DNA from: Proteiniphilum sp.
GTDB lineage: Bacteria > Bacteroidota > Bacteroidia > Bacteroidales > Dysgonomonadaceae
Assembly (NCBI GenBank): GCA_018433945.1
Contig: JAHDQF010000015.1
Coordinates: forward strand, 34,484-98,483
DNA length: 64,000 nt
Direction: 5' to 3'
Each line of letters begins with the position of its first letter. Position 1 is the stretch's first letter. A program made the translations under genes and the position numbers. The notes below the pieces were generated by a model that worked only from the letters and a program-made list of their open reading frames with translations, searched no databases and was not told the DNA's origin. This document shows positions 28,801 to 36,179 of the stretch, piece by piece.

Positions 28801-29039
28801 GCCACATACACGATGCCAGCTTCCTTCGTATCAAGAGCTTGTCGCTCGGATTTACACTGCCTAAGAGTATTTTACGCGATGCATTGATCCGTGATGCACG
28901 TTTGTTCTTCAATGCAAACAATCTTTGGACGATAGCTAACTATAAAGAAGCAGATCCGGAAGTGAACCAATATGGGACACGAGGATGGGAGACGCCAATC
29001 GGTAAAACGTTTGTAGTCGGTGTCGAGTTAAAATTTTAA
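25875..29039 (+). CDS. SusC/RagA-type TonB-dependent outer-membrane transporter (pair 1)
   Basis: A 1054-residue transporter that imports oligosaccharides or peptides captured by its SusD partner. Signal peptide (about 1-21, ending LGLAQ), carboxypeptidase-regulatory-like domain (about 24-110, with VIGATVLVKGTSLGTVTDID), plug domain (about 115-240, DEVMVVAYGTAKK, IRIRGNGSMNASNEPLYVID and DAAASSLYGSRAANGVI), then the 22-strand barrel ending in the aromatic strand TFVVGVELKF. The length is typical. susD follows after 16 bases. No glycoside hydrolase, peptidase or sigma/anti-sigma gene is adjacent, so the substrate cannot be read from context. Confidence 0.95.
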   Translation: MKEKVWLWIVCLLTSTGLGLAQTITVSGKVISGEDNEPVIGATVLVKGTSLGTVTDIDGRFSIPNVPATAKSLSVSFVGMKTVEVAIKPNLNILMTSDTALLDEVMVVAYGTAKKSSYTGSASLVRSEAIRDLPTTSFQNALQGKVAGLQITSSSGQAGSAPSIRIRGNGSMNASNEPLYVIDGVPVVSGNIGQLSDYTINSTNNVMNTLNPEDIESISVLKDAAASSLYGSRAANGVILITTKRGKEGKPVVSLKASMGFTPDWATDNYEPASTQEQVNMLYMVFHDYNTSNGRTEEYANTNAISRLNTKFNRHGYSFSTEGTGLYENVIISEYNNSGRAGKYFDWEDAYFRTAMYQTYDLSVSGGSAATSYYTSLSYTKDEGRLKVNNFDRVSGRVNLTQKVGDVLETSTNVNLARTTKEGYNDSRSTGSNYYMQTRNLLWGLYWPTDYATGQPWTLRYGSYAYNNLYYDEQWENQSINNRLFATETITLHLLPGFNVRSILSYDNNTVKDHIYYSANHYNGSSQGGTVSEMRTVYEKIVSSTTADYSLSVQDHTFGALAGFEAEKNTTDYVRATGDNLPTSTLHTVATAGTQSSTAYDWGYSMVSFLSKLDYNYAQRYFASASFRRDGSSRLNPESRWGNFWSVAGLWNLKREEFLIDNPVISDLRIRASYGVNGTLPSSNYGYMSLMGYTAKYMSNPGATINTVGNDKLSWETSYTSNIGLDFGLFDQRLRGTVEYFNRDSKDLLQDVPISAITGFSSALNNIGQINNKGVEIELNGDIIQNQNGWRLNAGINGAFIQSEVIKLYNGADIIWVDPTGGDSRSQFIYREGESTLAFYGYEWAGVDKTNGKSVYYINNPENEANKDLDYNGRAATYDFRKASYVVLGDAMPTVSGGFNTNVSYKGIDLGVNFLYKIGGKLYDGAYKDVADDGYYWERIRAKSYYENMWTENNPNGTQPKIDGNDLTDAMQYSSRHIHDASFLRIKSLSLGFTLPKSILRDALIRDARLFFNANNLWTIANYKEADPEVNQYGTRGWETPIGKTFVVGVELKF

Positions 29040-29055
29040 TGAGGAGGATCAGAAA

Positions 29056-30552
29056 ATGAAACATATCATCTATGCAATAGTATTTGTGGTTATCGGTGCA
29101 TTTTCACTCACGTCGTGTGACGACTTTCTGAACATGCAACCCACGAACTCCGGTAATGCCTCTGGGGCAATAGCTACACCGGCCGATGCAAAAGTAGCCC
29201 TTAATGGAATTATGAGTTCCATGACATCATCCAGTTACTATGGGCGAAACTTTTTTATGTACGGAGATGCCAAAGGTGGTGATTTGACGATCTATTCTGC
29301 AGGTCGGGGTTTGGACGGTCTTTATTCATTCTCCCACACACCAACGTCGGGGAGCTATTCCGGTTTCTGGACAGTAGGTTATTACTGTATCATGCAGATC
29401 AATAACTTACTCGAAAACATCAATAGGCTTCAGGAGGCAGGAACCGCAGGACTCGATTTTTATGAAGGACAGGCGTTGACTTTGCGTGCACTTATCTATT
29501 TCGATCTGGTTCGCCTTTACGGATTACCCTACAACTATAACAAAACCTCTTATGGTGTACCTTTGGCTGTTACTACGCTGAATAGCGATGCACAGTTAAC
29601 GCGTGCCACGGTCGAAGAAAATTATGACCAGATTCTGGAAGATCTGGCAGCCGGTAAAACTTTGTTGGCATCTGATAAATCCGTGCAAAAAGGTTATATT
29701 GGATATTATGCGAATCTGGCCATTGAAGCACGAGTAAAGCTTTATATGGAAAATTACGATGGAGCGCTTACTGCCGCAAAAGAGATTATTAACGACAATA
29801 AATATCAACTTTATACCCCTTCCGCGTGGGTCAACTCCTGGAGTTCTGAGTTTGGTTCGGAATCTATTTTCGAACTTGGAATTTATCCTACAGAATCAGA
29901 CCTTGGAACATCTTCATTGGGTTTCTATCTGATGCGTATAGCCCAGGTAACCGGTGCTTCGGGATATTTCTACGCCAGCGATTACTATCTGAATCGTTTG
30001 GGTGAAGATCCCGAAGATGTTCGCTGGGGAATAATGGATGAGGATGAATATTGGTATAATACGCAAATATCACGTAAAGGGGCTTGTTACAAATATATGG
30101 GCGGATTGATCCGGAGCGACGGGACATTTCCGGGCGATGGGAAGGAAAGTCAAACAGCTGTGAATATTAAAGTTATTCGTCTTTCGGAAATTTACCTTAT
30201 TGCTGCCGAAGCTGCCTTAAATGCAAGCACACCCGACAAGGAGGCTGCCGCAAGTTATCTGAATGAAATCCGTAAACGTGCTCCGAATCTTCCTCCGGCA
30301 ACTGCGGCAACGATTACCGATGAGATGATCCTTGATGAGCGCAGTAAAGAGCTTTTTGCCGAAGGTCAACGCTTTTTCGATATGATTCGTAAGAATAAGA
30401 TCATCGAGTTCAACGATGATTTTCAGGATATTCCGGTGAGTACCCGTAACAAGACGATTGATCGTACGTTCTATAAAATTGTTTTACCGATTTCTCAGGA
30501 TGAAATCAATGTCAACCCTGCCATCGGTGATCAGCAAAACAGCGGATATTAA
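29056..30552 (+). CDS. SusD/RagB-type substrate-binding lipoprotein (pair 1)
   Basis: A 498-residue surface lipoprotein that caps the SusC barrel and binds the substrate. Lipobox SLTSC with Cys21, then DDFLNMQPTNSGN, the usual SusD start. The helical TPR-like scaffold includes ALTLRALIYFDLVRLYG (about 134-150), and the C-terminal RagB part has YLNEIRKRAP and the ERSKELFAEGQRFFDMIRKN motif. It has an unusually strong Shine-Dalgarno sequence for this phylum (GAGGAGGA, 29041-29048). A terminator lies 46 bases after the stop. Confidence 0.94.
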   Translation: MKHIIYAIVFVVIGAFSLTSCDDFLNMQPTNSGNASGAIATPADAKVALNGIMSSMTSSSYYGRNFFMYGDAKGGDLTIYSAGRGLDGLYSFSHTPTSGSYSGFWTVGYYCIMQINNLLENINRLQEAGTAGLDFYEGQALTLRALIYFDLVRLYGLPYNYNKTSYGVPLAVTTLNSDAQLTRATVEENYDQILEDLAAGKTLLASDKSVQKGYIGYYANLAIEARVKLYMENYDGALTAAKEIINDNKYQLYTPSAWVNSWSSEFGSESIFELGIYPTESDLGTSSLGFYLMRIAQVTGASGYFYASDYYLNRLGEDPEDVRWGIMDEDEYWYNTQISRKGACYKYMGGLIRSDGTFPGDGKESQTAVNIKVIRLSEIYLIAAEAALNASTPDKEAAASYLNEIRKRAPNLPPATAATITDEMILDERSKELFAEGQRFFDMIRKNKIIEFNDDFQDIPVSTRNKTIDRTFYKIVLPISQDEINVNPAIGDQQNSGY

Positions 30553-30597
30553 CCTTATCGTGTGAGTTAAGATAAATTCCTGGAAATACAAGGATAG

Positions 30598-30638
30598 CAA
30601 TACCATTCTCCTTTTACCTGGGGATGGTATTGTTTTTT
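30598..30638 (+). terminator. Rho-independent terminator after SusCD pair 1
   Basis: CAATACCAT pairs with ATGGTATTG across a 17-base loop and is followed by six T. It ends the susCD transcript. Confidence 0.75.
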
Positions 30639-30769
30639 AGGATGCAGCTAATTTTTTAATTGCAGCATTCAGTGCTGCCGGCTGTGAGAAAACCATCATG
30701 ACGAGCTTCAAAGAGTAGGGTGAAGAAAAGTTCTTTGAAATATTTGCGTATTTTATTGTTATTTATCAT

Positions 30770-30777
30770 TAACTTCG
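30770..30777 (+). promoter_or_regulatory. -7-like box (TAACTTCG) upstream of the fakA region
   Basis: The same octamer as at 8465-8472. It precedes the transposase-like remnant by 21 bases and could be the promoter from which the lipid operon is now read. Confidence 0.3.
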
Positions 30778-30798
30778 CATCGACTAGAACTGCATGAA

Positions 30799-30950
30799 AT
30801 GTTCAAAAAATCAGACGACCACCAACCTTCAGATGCTTTTTCGTCGCCTCGTATTACTTTAAAGGCGCTAAGAAGAATGATCTGAAGAATGACCTGGCAT
30901 CACTGGTTCAGCACCCAGGTTGTGATGCGCGGGGATGAGTCTGTCTTCAA
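30799..30950 (+). pseudogene. Possible N-terminal transposase remnant (IS1182-like) upstream of fakA
   Basis: One frame reads MFKKSDDHQPSDAFSSPRIT and LKALRRMI, a TGA, then MTWHHWFSTQVVMRGDESVF. The second part resembles the WHNxFxxQVxxRIDExxF block at the start of IS1182-like transposases, and the first part resembles their N-terminus. Nothing further matches. The frame then runs on into the fakA-like gene, so the remnant may supply part of its leader. Tentative. The rest of the 432-base gap after SusCD pair 1 holds only the terminator and the -7-like box listed separately. Confidence 0.35.
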
Positions 30951-30984
30951 CGATAACCAGACACAAACAACAGCTTATAGCAAA

Positions 30985-32790
30985 ATGACATATACAGATA
31001 ATCAAGTACCAGAGATCAAGGGTATCATTGAAAATGTTTACAAATATCTTCACCGGCGAAAAGAATATATCAATGGATTAAATGTCTTTCCTGTGCCTGA
31101 TGGTGATACCGGTCTTAACATGACTTTAACGATACAGGGAGCTTTGGCAAATATGCCCGATTACAATGGTAAAGCAATTTCAAATGGTGAATATTTAAAA
31201 GATTTTGCCGGGCAAATGCTGATGAACAGCCGGGGATGCTCGGGGGTAATCCTGGCGCTGTACTGCCATGGACTTTCAGAGGTTATCGTAAATGGTGACT
31301 TTTCTCCTGCCAACTTATATAAAGCCCTTGAAAAGGGATATGAAAAAGCATACCAGGGAATTGACAATCCTAAGGAAGGAACCATACTCACGTTGATGCA
31401 TGAATTTAAGGACAAATTTGGCGAGCTAATGACAGAAGAAAAAGATTCTGTTGTTATTATCAAAAGATGTATTCCTCATTTAAAGCGGGTGCTGGACAAG
31501 ACACCCGATATGCTGCCGGTACTGAAACAAGCTGGTGTTGTAGATTCCGGTGCTGCCGGTTTTCTCATCATTCTTGAGGGATTTGAAAGAGAGATGAACG
31601 GTAAACAAACTGCTTCGGGTGAAGTCCGTGCCTCACTTATATTAAGTGCCATAAAAAATATCAGGAAACTTATTCAGAGCAGTTCCACAAACATGATAAA
31701 CAATCACCTGGGAACCTTGCATATCAATGGAGGTATTGAAAAGATCAATAATATAAGACTGCGGAATATTATCAGAGATTTTCAGCATCATTACGGAAAT
31801 ATTCTCAATAAAAGTAACAAGAATTTATTAAAAGAAGCATTGCTAAAAGATTTGGAGGAAATGGAATCCTCGTGGGATCCTCACATTAAATACAGGTATT
31901 GCACAGAATGTGTTGTAAAGTCGGATAAAATATCCTCACAGGATCAGATAAAAGAGCTGATCGGAAGCTATGGAGACAGTATGATTGTATTGAATAGCAA
32001 TGATATTTATAAGGTTCATATCCACACAAATAAGCCTGATGCGGTGTTCAATGAGGTTGCAAAGTATGGTGAACTAGTTTTTACCAAGGTTGATGACATG
32101 AAAAAGCAGCACCGCAACTTTATCAGTGATGACACGATTGAATATGAGCGGGAACGCGGCATTTTTTGCATTGTTTCCGGTTTAGGATTTAAGAAAATTC
32201 TGGAGGAGCTTGGGGCTGATGATGTATTCTGTTATGGGAAGAAAAAACCTTCTGTTGAACAGCTTGTAAAAGCAATCAATCAGTTGAAAACCAAAAATAT
32301 TATAGCCGCCCCGGATGATCAGGATATCCTGATGTCCTTAAAATATGCCGCTTCTTTGTGTAAGTCGAATGTGCATATTGTTGAATCAAAAAGTGTTATT
32401 TCTCTGATCAGTATGCTGATGGCTGTATCCAATGATACGAATATCAATAGCATGTCGTTTATTCATAAGCTGAACGATATCAGGTACTGTGGAATATCCA
32501 GGGCTATCAGAGAGACCAGGGCAGAGGATGGTACAGTTGTAAAAAAGGGAGATTTTTTCACCATGTACGACCATAAAATCATCTGTTCGGGAAAGAGTAT
32601 AAAAGAGGTAGTGGTTTAATCCATCGAAAAACTTGTGCAAAATGAGAGTCTGGTAACACTTTATAAAGGCATTCCGGCGAAAAGAGATAACAATCTGCTT
32701 CCTGATTTGAGAAAAGTATTTCCGGAGAAAGAATTTGAAGAATATTACGGCGGTCAATATCAATATTTTTATTATATAACTTTTGAATAA
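30985..32790 (+). pseudogene. fakA: FakA-like fatty acid kinase (DhaL/DegV-type), interrupted by one in-frame TAA
   Basis: ATP-dependent kinase that phosphorylates a fatty acid held by a FakB protein. N-terminal DhaL domain (about 7-205): FPVPDGDTGLNM (about 35-46) binds Mg-ATP, SRGCSGVILA (about 81) and VVDSGAAGFLI follow. The middle domain has RYCTECVVKS and VHIHTNKPDAV. The C-terminal domain (about 375 on) is DegV-like. The reading frame meets TAA at 32617-32619 after KEVVV (545 residues), but the next codons in the same frame give SIEKLVQNESLVTLYKGIPA and end YQYFYYITFE, the usual C-terminus, at TAA 32788-32790. Whole length would be about 601 residues. It is a nonsense allele, a sequence error, or read through. 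The ATG at 30985 is chosen over an earlier in-frame ATG that lies in the transposase-like remnant. Confidence 0.75.
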
Positions 32791-32797
32791 CACCAAA

Positions 32798-33670
32798 ATG
32801 GATAAAAGAATTTTAATCATTACAGCCGATAATCTTGGTCTTTCAAAAGAACAAATAGATTATCAGGACATAGAGATTTTAAAATTTCCTATTATTGTAG
32901 ATGGGAAAGAGTACCGTCAAAGTGAGGAATATAATGCAGCCTGGTTAATTGAAAGATACGTGAAAGATGGGGTCATTGCTCAAACATCTTCCATAGTAAA
33001 AGGAGAACTGGTTGAAATTGTTGAAGCCAATAAAAATAAGTATGACCTGATCATTCATGTTTTGATGAGCAGTATTCTTTCGTCAGCAACTTTCGCTGTG
33101 GCCGAGAATGTCCGGGAAATGTATGAAAAAACGATTCCCATCATCAACATTGATAGCCGGCAATTAGCGACAGGTATTGGAAATGTTCTGATGGGAGTCA
33201 TCGATATCATCAGGGAGCATGAAAATGAAAGCGATATCGTCAGATTATCGCGGGAAGTTGTGAAAAACACATTTAGCTATATGGTTATACCCGACTTGAA
33301 TTATTTTGCAAGAGGCGGTAGAATTGGAAAAGCTAAAGCTCTGATGGGTTCGGTTTTACGAATTATTCCCATTGTGGGTTTGATGGGCGATGACGAAGAG
33401 GGTTTACTTGTTCCCCTTGATAAAGGAAGAACTTATAAACAGGTAAATGATAAACTTATTGATTTGGTTAAAGCGAAAATGGCCGAGAAATCGGTAACCA
33501 ACATCAAGAGATTGCTTATGAACGAATTTGGGGATAATCAGGATGCTTTTCTCGACTTAAAAGAAAAATTAAAGTCTCTTCCCTGTAATGAAATGATGAT
33601 TGGAAGACCTGATTTAACGGCAGCTGTTCATGGCGGGCCGAAAGCATATTTTTTCTCAATCACTGTTTAA
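32798..33670 (+). CDS. fakB: DegV family fatty-acid-binding protein (FakB-like)
   Basis: A 290-residue DegV-fold protein that holds one fatty acid in a buried channel and presents its carboxylate to FakA. Family marks: N-terminal IITADNLGLSKE, QTSSIVKGE (the TSS motif that binds the fatty acid head), the central IINIDSRQLATG, YFARGGRIGKA (RGGRI), and the C-terminal VHGGPKAYFF, equivalent to the usual HxGPG. The ATG at 32798 lies seven bases after the restored fakA stop, so the two are meant to be translated together. The fatty acid preferred cannot be told from sequence. Confidence 0.82.
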   Translation: MDKRILIITADNLGLSKEQIDYQDIEILKFPIIVDGKEYRQSEEYNAAWLIERYVKDGVIAQTSSIVKGELVEIVEANKNKYDLIIHVLMSSILSSATFAVAENVREMYEKTIPIINIDSRQLATGIGNVLMGVIDIIREHENESDIVRLSREVVKNTFSYMVIPDLNYFARGGRIGKAKALMGSVLRIIPIVGLMGDDEEGLLVPLDKGRTYKQVNDKLIDLVKAKMAEKSVTNIKRLLMNEFGDNQDAFLDLKEKLKSLPCNEMMIGRPDLTAAVHGGPKAYFFSITV

Positions 33671-33683
33671 TCATTTTTTGATC

Positions 33684-34298
33684 ATGCATACATATCTGAT
33701 TTATCTGGTATGCTTTCTGGCCGGCTATTTGACCGGATCAATCTTGTTTTCTTATATTTTCACAAAAATTGTCACCGGAAAAGATATTCGTACCCTGGGC
33801 AATAACAATGCCGGTGCTGCCAATACTTATAAGAATGCCGGGCTTGTGTGGGGTATTTTAGCGGGTCTATTAGATGGTTTAAAGGCCTATATTCCAATCC
33901 TTATTGGGTACTACTGGCTCAATCTGTCCGCTGTTTCTCTTGGATTGATAGGAATCGGAGCAATAATCGGGCATTGTCGTCCGGTTTATTTCAGGTTCAA
34001 AGGCGGGCGTGCCGCCGCAACACTGATGGGCATGTATTTATTCTTCATACCTTATGAATTCATTGTTTCTTTTGTTGTGGTAGCGCTGATCGTTTATACA
34101 ATAGTCAAAAAAGACATATTTATCTGGATTCCGGCCGGAATAGTTGGTTTAAGTGCCATCGCGTCTCTGTTTTTTAATCATCCCGTTGAAGTTAAAATGA
34201 TTATCTGGGTAGCAGCACTTATTGTCTTGTTTTTCAACCGGGATTATATACCGAAAGTAATGAGCAAACTTATTCCTGGAAAGGAAATCGAAATTTAA
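33684..34298 (+). CDS. plsY: PlsY-like acyl-phosphate:glycerol-3-phosphate acyltransferase
   Basis: A 204-residue integral membrane enzyme that acylates position 1 of glycerol-3-phosphate from acyl-phosphate, the FakA product. It has about seven transmembrane segments. Conserved loops: GSILFSYIFTK with LGNNNAGAANTYKNAG (canonical SGNIGATN), GHCRPVYFRFKGGRAAAT (canonical GHxxPxFxxFKGGKGVAT), and the C-terminal FNRDYIPK. The loops differ from canonical PlsY in the Asn/Gly run and in GGRAAA for GGKGVA, so it may be a divergent paralogue. The ATG at 33684 is 13 bases after fakB; an in-frame TTG at 33630 lies inside fakB. Confidence 0.8.
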   Translation: MHTYLIYLVCFLAGYLTGSILFSYIFTKIVTGKDIRTLGNNNAGAANTYKNAGLVWGILAGLLDGLKAYIPILIGYYWLNLSAVSLGLIGIGAIIGHCRPVYFRFKGGRAAATLMGMYLFFIPYEFIVSFVVVALIVYTIVKKDIFIWIPAGIVGLSAIASLFFNHPVEVKMIIWVAALIVLFFNRDYIPKVMSKLIPGKEIEI

Positions 34299-34308
34299 AC
34301 TTGAATGT

Positions 34309-36108
34309 ATGATATTTAGAAGGCCATTTATACTCGTAGCGGGTTTCAGTACACTCTTGTTTGCTCTTTCCTCCTGTGTGGATGACAGTTACGATCTGAG
34401 CAAAGATATTTCTCTCGACATGAATGTCGGAGGAAAAGCTTTTTCGATACCGATTGGCAGTACCTCCCCCATTAAACTCAGCGACATGATCGATGAATCA
34501 GGTGTGCTGAAATCGGATGCAAGCGGTCAGTATGTCCTGTCCGAATCGGACGATTTTGATCCGGTCGATGTTGCGATTGACCCGGTGATCCTGGAGGTGG
34601 ATGAAGTGAACCTCGATCCGGTTGAACTGGACTTCCTACCGGTTTTGGATGGAGTTTCACCTGTACCGGGAGATGTTGTGGTGACGCTTCCTTATCCCAT
34701 TTCCGCTACTGTTGATCAGACAGCCAGTTTTCATATCAATGAAGTGGTGCCGGACGAGCTGATCACGATCCGCACGATTGAGCTGAACCGGGAGTCGCCG
34801 GCCACTTACGGGGTATCACTCCGGCTGGGTGGGTTACCGGAAGGTCTGGGTGACGTGACGTTTGAAGACTTCCGGCTTATCCTTCCCGATTTTCTGGTTT
34901 TTTCGGAAGAAGATCACGTGGTTGACGGCGTTCTCACCCTTGGATCCGGATTCAATCCTTACGAGGGATTCAGCAAAGAGCTTACGGTGACCGGGGTTGA
35001 TTTCAGTAAACTGAATAGCGGTGAAGGCCTGAAAATGAAAAAAGTGAATGGCAAAAACCGGTTGATCATTAATGTTCAGGTTAGTTTGAAAGGAACGTTA
35101 ACCATTCAGGAGAGCACGATCGATCCCGACCAGTTGGATCATGTCACACTGATCCCTGAAATGACCACGACTTCCCTTCAGGCTGAACGATTTACAGGAA
35201 TGATTGATCCGCATATCGATCCCATCCGCGAGTCCCTTTCGATTGACCTGGATGAAGACCTGGATTTTCTCAAGGAAGACGGTGTCGTCCTGGATGTCTC
35301 TAATCCGCAGATCCTGCTCACTGTCGGGAATACCATCGGTATTCCGTTGAACCTTCATGTTAAAATGTATGCAAAGAACAGGCATGGTCAAGTTATTGAT
35401 CGATCACAGGTAGAAGAGACGACGCTTCAAATCAAGGCCGCTGAAGTCGATGGAGAGGTCACGGAAACCAGCTTCCTGTTTTCCCGCCAGGGCTCAAGCC
35501 GGCAGGGATATGAAGCCGTGCAGATATCCGACCTGGCAAACCTGGTAAAGGTGGTCCCGGATTCGATCATCCTCGAAATGACCGGAGAAGCCGATCAGAC
35601 CGTGACCCATCATATCGATCTTGGAAAAGCTTTACAGGTCACAGGATCGTATGAAGTGATGGTTCCCTTACAGTTCAATGCTTTCCGGATTCATTACAAG
35701 GATACGATCACCGGATTGACCAAAGATCTTGAAGATATTTCCGACAAACTTAAAAATGGGGAATGGCAGTTGAAGATGACGGCTGAAAATACCGTGCCGG
35801 TTGAACTGACGCTTGATGTAGTTCCGCTCGATGTCGATGGAAATGAGATCTCGGGTGTATCGGCTACCGTTTCGGAAACCATCGCGGCAGGGCACGGACA
35901 TGAAGCTGAGGCAGTAAAGACACCGATTACCATTACCCTGAAGTCGCAGGATGGCAAGCTTCCCCTGCTGGAATCTCTTGCAATAGAGATTACCGCTGAA
36001 AATGAATCCGGGTCGGGTGCAGTTTCCTTCAATGCCAATCAGTCCCTCCGGCTTACCGGTATGAAGCTGATAACTGACGGAGGATTTGATCTGGATCTGA
36101 ATGAATGA
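34309..36108 (+). CDS. Large lipoprotein of unknown function, all-beta repeats
   Basis: A 599-residue lipoprotein (signal peptide with lipobox ALSSC, then VDDSYDLSKDISLDMNVGG). The mature part is rich in beta strands and acidic residues. A proline- and valine-rich stretch (PVDVAIDPVILEVDEVNLDP) precedes several similar strand blocks with DPDQLDHVTLIP- and ESLSIDLDEDL-type turns. It resembles a family of uncharacterised Bacteroidales lipoproteins that begin in the same way. It starts 10 bases after plsY and its stop overlaps an in-frame ATG of the next gene, so all five genes may be one operon. Function unknown. Confidence 0.65.
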   Translation: MIFRRPFILVAGFSTLLFALSSCVDDSYDLSKDISLDMNVGGKAFSIPIGSTSPIKLSDMIDESGVLKSDASGQYVLSESDDFDPVDVAIDPVILEVDEVNLDPVELDFLPVLDGVSPVPGDVVVTLPYPISATVDQTASFHINEVVPDELITIRTIELNRESPATYGVSLRLGGLPEGLGDVTFEDFRLILPDFLVFSEEDHVVDGVLTLGSGFNPYEGFSKELTVTGVDFSKLNSGEGLKMKKVNGKNRLIINVQVSLKGTLTIQESTIDPDQLDHVTLIPEMTTTSLQAERFTGMIDPHIDPIRESLSIDLDEDLDFLKEDGVVLDVSNPQILLTVGNTIGIPLNLHVKMYAKNRHGQVIDRSQVEETTLQIKAAEVDGEVTETSFLFSRQGSSRQGYEAVQISDLANLVKVVPDSIILEMTGEADQTVTHHIDLGKALQVTGSYEVMVPLQFNAFRIHYKDTITGLTKDLEDISDKLKNGEWQLKMTAENTVPVELTLDVVPLDVDGNEISGVSATVSETIAAGHGHEAEAVKTPITITLKSQDGKLPLLESLAIEITAENESGSGAVSFNANQSLRLTGMKLITDGGFDLDLNE

Positions 36109-36179
36109 AGAAGAGACAGGTCACAAGACGCAAGTTTTCAGACAGAAGGCTCAGGACTCAAAGAATCAGGAATAACACG

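Noticed and set aside
32617-32619. Selenocysteine or pyrrolysine insertion, or stop reassignment, at the fakA TAA
   Set aside because: TAA is not the codon for either amino acid, and TAA ends many intact genes here, for example mfd's neighbours and the SusCD genes. A nonsense mutation, an error or ordinary readthrough is simpler.
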